Shown here: positions 57,082-64,000 of the stretch, one piece after another
Position numbering within the stretch: the first letter of the stretch is position 1
How the letters are laid out: every line of letters starts with the position of its first letter
Source of the DNA: Candidatus Tumulicola sp.
GTDB taxonomy: Bacteria > Vulcanimicrobiota > Vulcanimicrobiia > Vulcanimicrobiales > Vulcanimicrobiaceae
Direction of reading: 5' to 3'
Assembly (NCBI GenBank): GCA_036490475.1
Contig: DASXDT010000001.1
Span: 186,001-250,000 of the forward strand
DNA: 64,000 nucleotides
Program-made: the position numbers and the translations under genes
The notes under the pieces: generated by a model
What the model was told of the DNA's origin: nothing
The model's input: the letters and a program-made list of their open reading frames with translations, nothing else
Databases searched by the model: none

Positions 57082-57756
57082 ATGCTGTTTAGTCGTAAGG
57101 ATCGCACCGACAATACGCACGGCTCCTCGTTGACCAGGACCCGCGATATCGTTGAAATCGCCGCGATCGTTGCGGCCGGTATCTGGGCCTTCTACATCTT
57201 CGCATACGAAAACCGGATTAAGCCGTCGTTCGCGCAACCGGAGGTGAATATCACCGCGTCGCTTCAGCGGTTGAGCCAGCAGCACGGGCTGATCGCCGTC
57301 GGACTGCACATCGATCTGCGCAATGTGGGCACGGTAAACGCGCACTTTCTCGGTCTCGCGGTCAACGTCTTCGGTAAGCGAGTGATGTCGGCGTCGCCGG
57401 CGGTGCCGCCAACGCGCGAACCACTCAGCTACGAATATCAGGGATACTACGCGGTCGGACGAAGCGTGCCGGTGTACAGCTGGTCGTACGTAACGCACCT
57501 CGGCAACCCGCGAACCGGAGTCGACACAGAGCTCGACCCAGGAACAAGCATCGAGAACTATCGCGTGTTCTACGTTCCGAAGGGCAAGTTCGATCTGCTG
57601 ACGGTGGGTATCGACGCGCCGTATACGAAGCTCGAGAGCACGCAACCGACGCATCTATCAATCGGCTCAGACGGAGCGGTGCGAGTCGTCACACCCTTGA
57701 CGGCGGACACCCAGCAATACGACATCGAGCCGGTAACGTCACTGGACGTCCGCTGA
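57082..57756 (+). CDS. membrane-anchored protein of unknown function
   Basis: 224 residues. One N-terminal membrane helix (residues 24-44, VEIAAIVAAGIWAFYIFAYE), then a beta-rich extracytoplasmic domain (EVNITASLQRLSQQHGLIAVGLHIDLRNVGTVNAHFLGLAVNV). Immediately followed by another membrane protein gene, so probably co-transcribed. Confidence 0.6.
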   Translation: MLFSRKDRTDNTHGSSLTRTRDIVEIAAIVAAGIWAFYIFAYENRIKPSFAQPEVNITASLQRLSQQHGLIAVGLHIDLRNVGTVNAHFLGLAVNVFGKRVMSASPAVPPTREPLSYEYQGYYAVGRSVPVYSWSYVTHLGNPRTGVDTELDPGTSIENYRVFYVPKGKFDLLTVGIDAPYTKLESTQPTHLSIGSDGAVRVVTPLTADTQQYDIEPVTSLDVR

Positions 57757-57760
57757 GGCG

Positions 57761-58378
57761 ATGGCGTACGCGGATTGCGCCCCCTCGTTGATCTTAGGTG
57801 GCCTGTTCTTTACCGTGTTCGGCGTATGTTTTGCATACGCAGGCTTCTATGCGCTATTTAAGCCCGACTCGAAGAAGGCTCAGGACCTTTGGGTGAATCA
57901 GTACTATCCTGAAGCCGAAGCGGATCGTTTTTCGCTCTTCATGGGATTTACCCGCGAACATGCGGGTCTTAATAACCTAGCATTAGGAAGATTCTTAGGG
58001 CCTTTAATCGGTACGCTTTTTACGCTAGCCGGTCTCTGGATGACCGTTTCATGGATTCATTGTGGGTCGCATCTCCCGTACGTACGGGCACTTTTCGGGC
58101 CGCTTGCGTGGCACGCGCTCGACGGGACATACGTGGTCTTAGTGATTTTTGGCGTCGGAATCGGTGTATGGAACGGACATAGAATGCGACCTGTATTGCG
58201 TGAAGTGTACGTTTCGCTGTTGCTCTTTTCTAGCGTCGCCGCCGCGCAGGCTGCAGCATTCCACGTCGGTCCGCAGGCGCCCAGATGGTTTGCCCTGGCG
58301 GTTCTCTCGGGAGCGTTGTTAGCAGGCGTCTTTTCGCTGAATGGCCGGCTTGCGAAGGCGAAGGAACTCTCGCCGTAA
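57761..58378 (+). CDS. membrane protein of unknown function
   Basis: 205 residues with five or six membrane segments (LILGGLFFTVFGVCFAYAGFYALF, LGPLIGTLFTLAGLWMTV, TYVVLVIFGVGIGVW, VYVSLLLFSSVAAAQAAAF, FALAVLSGALLAGVFSL). GAGG precedes the ATG. Family unknown. Base composition is more AT-rich than the surroundings. Confidence 0.6.
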   Translation: MAYADCAPSLILGGLFFTVFGVCFAYAGFYALFKPDSKKAQDLWVNQYYPEAEADRFSLFMGFTREHAGLNNLALGRFLGPLIGTLFTLAGLWMTVSWIHCGSHLPYVRALFGPLAWHALDGTYVVLVIFGVGIGVWNGHRMRPVLREVYVSLLLFSSVAAAQAAAFHVGPQAPRWFALAVLSGALLAGVFSLNGRLAKAKELSP

Positions 58379-58389
58379 AGAGCACGTTG

Positions 58390-58530
58390 CAAACCTCGGC
58401 GGCCAGGGTGTTGCTCGACGGTCAACGGCTGTATCAGCTAATTGGCCAAACCAGACGCGTGCGCGATCTGACCTTTTCGATCGAGTTTCTCGACCCGGGA
58501 GTGCAGGCGTTCTCGTTCACCTTCGGATAA
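58390..58530 (+). pseudogene. remnant C-terminus of a DipZ-like thioredoxin-family gene
   Basis: About 45 codons read QTSAARVLLDGQRLYQLIGQ and then FLDPGVQAFSFTFG followed by a stop, which matches the C-terminal end of DipZ-like proteins (RLYxLV ... FLDPGVxAYxFTFG). The rest of such a gene is absent: upstream is an unrelated membrane protein. Confidence 0.6.
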
Positions 58531-58539
58531 ACGGCAGGC

Positions 58540-59220
58540 GTGGACGAGCAGAGAGCGGCGTTTCTTCGGGACGCGCAAGACAAAGCGGCCTTACTATTCG
58601 AGCGGGTCGAAGCCGACGGGCTGATTCGCGCCGGCGCGACCGAACGATCGGTCAGCGATGCGATTTATGCGTTGGCCGAAGAGCTGTTCGGCGTTGAGAA
58701 GCATTGGCACAAGCGCATCGTGCGCGCCGGCAAGAACACGTTAGCCCCGTACGATCTGAATCCACCGAACCGTACGATTCAAAGCGACGACATCGTGTTT
58801 CTCGATTTCGGCCCGGTGTTCGAGAAATGGGAGGCCGATTTTGGCCGCACGTTCGTGGTTGGGTCGGATCCGCGCAAGTGCAAACTGCGCGACGACGTAG
58901 CCAGCGCTTTTTTTGAGGGTAAGGCCTACTTCGAGACGCAGCCGGATATTACGGCTAGCGAGCTGTTTGCCTACGCGGTAACCCTCGCGGAGAACTATGG
59001 TTGGGAGTTCGGTGGTGAAATCGCCGGGCATCTCGTCGGCCGATTTCCACACGAGCGAATCGCCGGGGATAAGATCTCGCTGTACGTTCATCCCGACAAT
59101 CATCTGCCGATTCGTTCGCTCGACAAGCAAGGACGGCAGCGCCAGTGGATTCTCGAGATTCATTTTGTCGATCGAGCCTGCGAGATCGGCGGCTTCTTCG
59201 AGCAACTCCTTACGCTGTAA
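58540..59220 (+). CDS. M24 family metallopeptidase
   Basis: 226 residues from a GTG with GGCAGG upstream. The pita-bread fold motifs are present: IVFLDFGPVFEKWEADFGRTF (two metal-binding Asp), GEIAGHLVGRFPHERI (His), and ILEIHFVDRA (Glu). Related to Xaa-Pro aminopeptidases, but only the catalytic half is present, as in single-domain relatives. Its 3' end overlaps the convergent CPBP gene by 11 bp. Confidence 0.8.
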   Translation: MDEQRAAFLRDAQDKAALLFERVEADGLIRAGATERSVSDAIYALAEELFGVEKHWHKRIVRAGKNTLAPYDLNPPNRTIQSDDIVFLDFGPVFEKWEADFGRTFVVGSDPRKCKLRDDVASAFFEGKAYFETQPDITASELFAYAVTLAENYGWEFGGEIAGHLVGRFPHERIAGDKISLYVHPDNHLPIRSLDKQGRQRQWILEIHFVDRACEIGGFFEQLLTL

Positions 59221-59812
59221 CGGCTCTGGCTTGTGCCCGTACTATGTATGCGTACAACAGCCACGGCTCCAGGACGAGATTGATCGCGAAGTGGGCGACG
59301 ACACAGGGGAACACGACGCGACCAGCCATGACGAAGACGACCGCAAGCGCGAGCCCCAATAGCGTTGTCGACCGTACGGCTCCAATAACAGCGGCAATAC
59401 CACCGCGGATACCCCAAAACGAATGTACGATTCCAAACGCTGCGCCTGAAGCCAGAATTTGCACTGTGACGTTCTGGTGATGATGCGCAAGCAGATTCAT
59501 CAAGCTCTCGCGAAAGAACACTTCTTCGACGATCGACGCCGGAATCGCAATCACGAGAGCAAGTAACTTGAATGACGAGATTCTTCCGAGCAGCGAGGCG
59601 ACCGTTGGAAGCCCTCGCACGCTATAGAAAATGTAACTAGCGGTAACAACAGCTGCAGCGATCCATGCGCCAACATGTACGTTGGCATAATTTCTGAAGG
59701 TCGCCGAAAGCCACGCATCGGGATAAGCAACGATGAAAGCGCCTTCGATACCGGCCAACACGCAAAGGACGATTGCTGCTCGTACCGCGGCCGGCTTATT
59801 AAGTGGCGTCAT
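59210..59812 (-). CDS. CPBP-family intramembrane protease
   Basis: 200 residues from the ATG at 59812 (MTPLNKPAAVRAAIVL); the longer frame to 59887 adds a non-membrane extension. Membrane protein of the CAAX-protease/bacteriocin-processing family: EEVFFRE (motif 1), FGIVHSFWG (motif 2 His), VVAHFAIN (motif 3). Likely an intramembrane metalloprotease; target unknown. Confidence 0.8.
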   Translation of the reverse strand: MTPLNKPAAVRAAIVLCVLAGIEGAFIVAYPDAWLSATFRNYANVHVGAWIAAAVVTASYIFYSVRGLPTVASLLGRISSFKLLALVIAIPASIVEEVFFRESLMNLLAHHHQNVTVQILASGAAFGIVHSFWGIRGGIAAVIGAVRSTTLLGLALAVVFVMAGRVVFPCVVAHFAINLVLEPWLLYAYIVRAQARAVTA

Positions 59813-59904
59813 TCGAGCGGGCCATTCTGTTTTGTGAAACGCACGCCTGCCGTTTAGACAGGATGGCGGCGCTGCGCGATCGAGCAATGACGGTCGTTAG
59901 GCCG

Positions 59905-60441
59905 TCACACTTCGCCACGCAGAAGCTGCGCGGCGGACACTTTAAATGGGCCAGCGCACTCGGCAACCGTGCCGGTTGCGTCGGTTCGAGCTCGTTCGTC
60001 GATATATGCTTCGATTTCCCTGAGGGTTTCGTCAGGCCGGCCATCAATTAGGGAATCCGTGCGAATTCTTCCTATTCGAACTAATACATCTGCCCAAACA
60101 GCGTTTAACACATCTTCTTTGGCTCGATCCGTCCCGATCGGAGGATACGCCTTGAAGGCGATGTCGGCGGGCGTTTTTTCGATGAGCCGGGCTATTTCGC
60201 CGGCCGCTTCGAGCGCGGAAGCTTCGGCCATATTCCCAGCCCAGGCTGGACCATCCGTACGGCCTTCTGCATCCAGGAGCCACACGACCGCTTCCTCGTC
60301 ATCGTCCATTACGAGTAGTCCGAGCTTACCGATCTTCAGGGTCCACCAACCAGTATCGGCGTTCGACTTGCCGTCGATGCCGGTTCTCGCCAGTTTCGCG
60401 AGCGATCGGCAGAAGCGATCGTTCCATTCTTTTAGCTGCAA
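59905..60441 (-). CDS. protein of unknown function
   Basis: 178 residues from a TTG four bases after the stop of the propeller lipoprotein gene. N-terminal beta-rich stretch (GWWTLKIGKLGLLVMDDDEEAVVWLLD) and a helical C-terminus. No family recognised. Soluble, cytoplasmic; probably co-transcribed with the gene upstream. Confidence 0.55.
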   Translation of the reverse strand: MQLKEWNDRFCRSLAKLARTGIDGKSNADTGWWTLKIGKLGLLVMDDDEEAVVWLLDAEGRTDGPAWAGNMAEASALEAAGEIARLIEKTPADIAFKAYPPIGTDRAKEDVLNAVWADVLVRIGRIRTDSLIDGRPDETLREIEAYIDERARTDATGTVAECAGPFKVSAAQLLRGEV

Positions 60442-60445
60442 ATTA

Positions 60446-61585
60446 CTAATGTGACCCGGCGTTCGTCACCTCGACGATTTGGCTCGGCTCGCCACTGAAG
60501 ATCGCGGTGAACCACGGATGTCCGGCTGCGTCTACCGTGAGCGATAACGGGTTGTACGGTACCGGGAACGCCTGTTGATTGCTCTTGCCGGCGAACTCCC
60601 AGAGCGCTCCATTGTTCTGGAACGGATTACCGCCGCTCGCCCAAACGGTGTTGCTGCTCGCGCCGGTCGACGCGATGCCGCTCGGATAGGCTGAGGTGCT
60701 TAGACCTTTATGCGTTAGGCGCAGCAATTGGAAAGCGTTTCCATTGACGGTTCCCAGATAGAAAGCAGTCGTGCCTTGCTTCAGATAGTTGGTGGTGGTG
60801 AACCACGGCGCGCCGCTCGGCCCGATCGTCATCTGCGTCGCGGACTGGTTGGGGCAGCACGGCAGAAACTGTTTGACCATGTGCATCGGCAAATGCACGA
60901 GCTTGCCGGTGCTGGCGACCCGCTCGAACAATTCTGCGTGCAGCGTTTTATTGACGCCGGTAAACCACAGGTTGCCGCTCGCGTCAGCAGCGAGCGTCGG
61001 ATCGGGCGTGAAATCGGCAGCTAACTTTTGCACCGTGATTTTCCCCGAGCTGGTGAGGTGGGCGAGAAGCGACGGGATACCGGAGCCGACGACCCACGGC
61101 AGTCCGTCGGAGCCGAATGCGATGGCTTTGGAGTTCGTGTCGGTGAACTTTGGTAGAGTGTATTCGGTGATCGTGCCGTTGGATGTTATTTGGCCGATGG
61201 CGACGCCGCGGAAGTCGGAGAAATACATGTTGCCGTCAGGACCGGCCGCGATCGCGTCGGGCTCCGCATTTACCGGCAATCCGGACGTGAACTCGGTAAC
61301 GGTGCCATCGGACGTGATGCGTCCGATCGCGGGCGTTCCGCCGTCGGTGAACCACATCGTTTGATTGGGACCGGGAGCGATATCGATCGCGCCCGCGGTG
61401 GATGGGAATCCCGGCGTCTGTCCGGCGGTGAACACCTGGAACTGCAGCGCGCCCGCTTTCTTTATCGTTGAAGCGGGTTGATTGAGTGCTGGGTTCGGGC
61501 CACTGCTCGATCCGGCGCCGGTACCGGCGCACGCCGCGAGCAGCGTCGCGACAAACGCGCACGCCGAAAGTCTAGCGAAATTCAT
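60446..61585 (-). CDS. Vgb/virginiamycin B lyase-like beta-propeller lipoprotein
   Basis: 379 residues; ATG after GGGAG. Lipobox LLAAC, Cys19. Propeller repeats of the Vgb type: TMWFTDGGTPAIGRITSDGTVTEF, NMYFSDFRGVAIGQITSNGTITEY, LPWVVGSGIPSLLAHLTSSGKITV, NLWFTGVNKTLH, APWFTTTNYLKQG. The fold is shared with streptogramin lyases, but the lipoprotein context and lack of obvious catalytic His residues argue against antibiotic lyase activity. Confidence 0.75.
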   Translation of the reverse strand: MNFARLSACAFVATLLAACAGTGAGSSSGPNPALNQPASTIKKAGALQFQVFTAGQTPGFPSTAGAIDIAPGPNQTMWFTDGGTPAIGRITSDGTVTEFTSGLPVNAEPDAIAAGPDGNMYFSDFRGVAIGQITSNGTITEYTLPKFTDTNSKAIAFGSDGLPWVVGSGIPSLLAHLTSSGKITVQKLAADFTPDPTLAADASGNLWFTGVNKTLHAELFERVASTGKLVHLPMHMVKQFLPCCPNQSATQMTIGPSGAPWFTTTNYLKQGTTAFYLGTVNGNAFQLLRLTHKGLSTSAYPSGIASTGASSNTVWASGGNPFQNNGALWEFAGKSNQQAFPVPYNPLSLTVDAAGHPWFTAIFSGEPSQIVEVTNAGSH

Positions 61586-61648
61586 TGCTCCCTCTTCCTC
61601 CGAGTTGTGGTCCTTAGGATAACGATTCGGCTACGCGAGCGTGACGGC

Positions 61649-62254
61649 CTAATGCGGCTTGGGCGTCGGCATCATTTTCTGCGCGACTTGCTTGAGTTTG
61701 CCGCTGTGGATGGCGTACGTCTGCACGATGAGTTTCGACGGACAGCAGTTGGCGTCTTTCGCTCCGTAATACGGAAGCGTCGCGACGATTGCATTACTCT
61801 TGATTTCGACCCTGAGGTGGCCGCCCGAACCGATGTAGCCGATATACGTGTATTTAGCGGCGCCGAGTCGCGCGAAGAGTATCTGCGTGAACACGCCACC
61901 GCTTCCGTCGCTCTCTAAAGGAACCGCGATCGCTTGGTAACCGCCTGCGACGGCGCCGTAATTGGCTTCGTCGGCCGAGAGATAGCCGCCGACGGCTTGG
62001 CCTTCGGGTACGCCGAGCACGTTGATATACGGATGGTTCTGGGCGTCGAAGACCGACGTCGCCGGAACCGTGCGATCGATTTTGAGTTGCGGCGACGCTT
62101 TGACGATCGCGAGAATCTGCGCCGTGTGCGCTGCTTTTTCTACCGCTGCTGCGGCCGCGGCCTTGGTTAGCGGCGCCGGGGTTTGGGCGACTGGCGATAG
62201 GATAGCGGCAGCGGCAAGAATGGACAGCAGCGATTGCATGATGGACTTAGGCAT
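61649..62254 (-). CDS. secreted protein of unknown function
   Basis: 201 residues, ATG preceded by GAAGAG, signal peptide (SLLSILAAAAILSPVAQ). Mature part beta-rich (INVLGVPEGQAVGGYLSADEANYGAVAGGYQ, YTYIGYIGSGGHLRVEIKSNAIVATLPYYG) with an adjacent Cys pair (NCCP). No family recognised. 64 bp upstream of the propeller lipoprotein gene, same strand. Confidence 0.6.
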   Translation of the reverse strand: MPKSIMQSLLSILAAAAILSPVAQTPAPLTKAAAAAAVEKAAHTAQILAIVKASPQLKIDRTVPATSVFDAQNHPYINVLGVPEGQAVGGYLSADEANYGAVAGGYQAIAVPLESDGSGGVFTQILFARLGAAKYTYIGYIGSGGHLRVEIKSNAIVATLPYYGAKDANCCPSKLIVQTYAIHSGKLKQVAQKMMPTPKPH

Positions 62255-62460
62255 TCACTCTTCTCGTTCACTCATTATTGGAAGGCTCAGCGCGACCGAC
62301 GGATGGATCGACTTCGGTGGATATCTTATGTGCATTGAATTCTGACTTAGAATGGAAGACGACGCCCGTCCAAGTTCTGCGCCGTTCGGCCGCGTGGTTC
62401 TCGGATTCGTCCATCCCAAACTGCTTTCCACGGTCGACGCAAGGGCCCCGCCCTCTGTGG

Positions 62461-62466
62461 TATACT
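62461..62466 (+). promoter_or_regulatory. -10 element of the RNase P RNA promoter
   Basis: TATACT, seven bases before the predicted first base of the RNA. No good -35 hexamer is visible. Confidence 0.45.
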
Positions 62467-62472
62467 GCGGCT

Positions 62473-62834
62473 GCGGGAACGCGCCAGATGACCGCGCCCA
62501 CTTGTGGGTGAGGAAAGTCCGGGCTTCATTGGGCAGGGTGCAGGATAACGTCCTGTCGGGGAAACTCGAAGGAAAGTGCCACAGAAACATACCGCTCGCA
62601 TTCGTGCGAGCAAGGGTGAAATCGTGAGGTAAGAGCTCACGGAGCACCGCGGTGACGCGGGCTCGGGTAAACCCCACTCGAAGCAAGATCGCTCGCATCC
62701 TCGAAAGAGGCGGACGGCCCGTCCGTAGAGCTACATCGCACCGAGGCCGGCGGCGACGTCGACCCCAGATAGATGGTCATCCGGGAACGAGCAATCGTTC
62801 TTGACAGAATCCGGCTTACCGGCGCGCTCCCCGC
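62473..62834 (+). ncRNA. rnpB: RNase P RNA (type A)
   Basis: The universally conserved blocks are all present in order: GAGGAAAGTCCGGGCT (62509-62524), AGGGTGCAGGATAACGTCC, GGAAAGTGCCACAGAAACAT, AGGGTGAAATCGTGAGGTAAG, GTAAACCCCA, and GACAGAATCCGGCTTAC. The ends pair as helix P1 (GCGGG and CGCGCC near 62473-62485 with GGCGCG and CCCGC at 62821-62834). Catalytic RNA that removes tRNA 5' leaders. Confidence 0.95.
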
Positions 62835-62865
62835 ATCTTCACGCGCTGACCTGGTCCACCACGCT

Positions 62866-63091
62866 TTCGAGACTGTAGAGAAATTGGACTAGACGTAGTC
62901 CACTCGTTCATACAGTGGCAATGGCAAATATCAGGGTTTGGAAATACGTCGGCAACATTTTTTCAAGGTCCTAATTTTTTGTGACCGGCGGGTTGCGAAA
63001 TTGTTATTTTTACGTCCGCAATCGGTGGATTCGGGCAAATTTGCATGTTAACGAGTGGACTTAGTCTAGTCCGAATTCCCTACAGTGCGAA
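62866..63091. repeat. MITE-like element, copy B
   Basis: Left end TTCGAGACTGTAG plus GGACTAGACGTAGTCC (62886-62901) plus ACTCGTTCAT; right end ATGTTAACGAGT plus GGACTTAGTCTAGTCC (63057-63072) plus CTACAGTGCGAAAC. Ends match copy A at 42240-42500, interior differs. Lies between rnpB and yvcK, which converge. Confidence 0.55.
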
Positions 63092-63138
63092 ACGAGCCGT
63101 ATCTCGCCTTTTGGAGCGCCGGGCTTCGTTCGGCGTCG

Positions 63139-64000
63139 TTAGGCGCCGCCGGCGGCGGCGGAGCGCCGATACGCGCTGGCAGGTTTCACCAGCGTTGCAC
63201 GCTCCGCCACGACGCGATCCACAAGCGCGACAACCGTCGCGGCCAAACGATCTGCATCGTGACGAACCGTCACGGTTTCGCTGATAACAGCCGCGCCAAC
63301 CGGCTCCACGCCCAACTCGGCAACCCGATCGAAATCTGGAACCACCGGAACTTGCCCTTCCAACGCATAGGCCGCCAGCAAACGCGAGGGTGCTTCGTTG
63401 TTGACCACCACAAAATCGCAGACTTGTTCGCCGGAGTTGTCTAACAGCACGCGCACGTGATCGGCAGCGGTCATGCCGTCGGTTTCGCCGGGCTGCGTCA
63501 TGACGTTACACACGTACAGCTTCACGGCGTGCGACTCCGCGATCTCGGAGGCCACGCGGCGCACCAGCAGGTTCGGCAAGATCGACGTAAACAACGAACC
63601 GGGCCCTAGCACGATCGCGTCGGCTTCACGAATCGCGGCGATCACTTCATCGAGCGGATCGACGGCCGGTGGATCCAAGAACACGCGGCGAATCGGACGC
63701 GACGTCCGCGAAATCGACGACTCACCTTCGACGATCGTTCCGTCGTTGAGTTCGGCGCACAGTTTGGCCACGCCGAGGGTCGCCGGCAGCACCCGACCGA
63801 CGATATTTAAAACGCGGCTCGATTCTTTAATCGCGCGATCGAAATTGCCGGTGACGCCCGACATCGCCGCCAAAAACAAATTGCCGAACGAGTGGCCGCT
63901 CAGGCCCTCGCCTTCTTTAAATCGAAAGCGAAATAAATCGGTGACGAGGGCTTCGTCGTCGGCCAGCGCCACCAAACAGTTGCGAATGTCGCCCGGAGGC
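63139..64000 (-). CDS. yvcK: YvcK/CofD-like gluconeogenesis factor, 5' end outside window
   Basis: The frame runs to the right edge with PPGDIRNCLVALADDE, so the gene continues beyond the window. Family motifs: FGNLFLAAMSGVTGNFDRAIKESSRVLNIVGRVLPATL, AIVLGPGSLFTSILPNLLV, YVCNVMTQPGETDGMTAADHV. YvcK proteins share the CofD fold and are needed for growth on gluconeogenic carbon sources and for cell shape in Firmicutes; they bind UDP-sugars. In many bacteria yvcK lies between rapZ and whiA; what lies upstream here is outside the window. Confidence 0.9.
   Translation of the reverse strand, partial: PPGDIRNCLVALADDEALVTDLFRFRFKEGEGLSGHSFGNLFLAAMSGVTGNFDRAIKESSRVLNIVGRVLPATLGVAKLCAELNDGTIVEGESSISRTSRPIRRVFLDPPAVDPLDEVIAAIREADAIVLGPGSLFTSILPNLLVRRVASEIAESHAVKLYVCNVMTQPGETDGMTAADHVRVLLDNSGEQVCDFVVVNNEAPSRLLAAYALEGQVPVVPDFDRVAELGVEPVGAAVISETVTVRHDADRLAATVVALVDRVVAERATLVKPASAYRRSAAAGGA

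Noticed and set aside
56692-57654. 320-residue minus-strand reading frame
   Set aside because: Crosses the VOC gene and the convergent membrane-anchored gene; no family features.
60446-61585. streptogramin resistance (Vgb) gene
   Set aside because: Only the propeller fold matches; it is a lipoprotein and the catalytic His residues of Vgb are not evident.

Overview
The window comes from a GC-rich bacterial chromosome carrying many lipoproteins and secreted proteins. The gene mix (beta-propeller lipoproteins of the ScyD/NHL/Vgb type, stacked phospholipase C-like phosphoesterases, MalT/SARP-like giant regulators, ECF sigma/anti-sigma pair, DUF2252, DUF6790) is reminiscent of Candidatus Eremiobacterota/Vulcanimicrobiota or a similar poorly sampled phylum. 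That placement is inference; no 16S rRNA lies in the window.

Left chromosomal arm (1-6718): the 3' part of a large SARP/BTAD-type regulator, a ScyD-like beta-propeller lipoprotein, and an NHL-type lipoprotein flanked by two paralogous secreted proteins of unknown function that share an upstream inverted repeat.

Integrated element (6736-29331, about 22.6 kb): inserted in the 3' half of a tRNA-Ile(GAT) gene with 31-bp identical att cores, an integrase next to attR and repeated GGGTTAGT motifs at both ends. It carries a lambda O-like replication gene with four 23-bp-phased iterons inside the coding sequence, small HTH proteins, a 1760-residue tape-measure protein, a second tyrosine recombinase preceded by a perfect inverted repeat, and cargo of membrane and unknown proteins at the integrase end. 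No terminase, portal, capsid or lysis gene is recognisable, so it is a defective or satellite-like phage or an unusual element. Its most striking non-coding features are two arrays of six or seven consecutive perfect hairpins on either side of the tape-measure gene, six dispersed copies of a 16-bp palindrome, and matched strong promoters with a shared 17-bp upstream motif.

Right chromosomal arm (29360-64000): six tandem phospholipase C-like phosphoesterase lipoprotein genes in one minus-strand operon (with a decayed 3' end of a further copy), a divergent adenylate-cyclase/NB-ATPase/TPR regulator, two tRNA-Ala genes, a run of secreted proteins including an exported 2H phosphoesterase, a cupredoxin/metallophosphoesterase pair divergent from a LuxR-type ATPase regulator, a beta-lactamase-like hydrolase with DUF2252, an ECF sigma factor with its zinc-binding anti-sigma factor, a frameshifted aspartyl-protease-like gene lacking both catalytic Asp residues, a remnant of a DipZ-like gene, peptidases of the M24 and CPBP families, RNase P RNA, and the start of yvcK at the window edge. 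Two copies of a roughly 230-260 bp MITE-like element with shared inverted ends lie in convergent intergenic regions.
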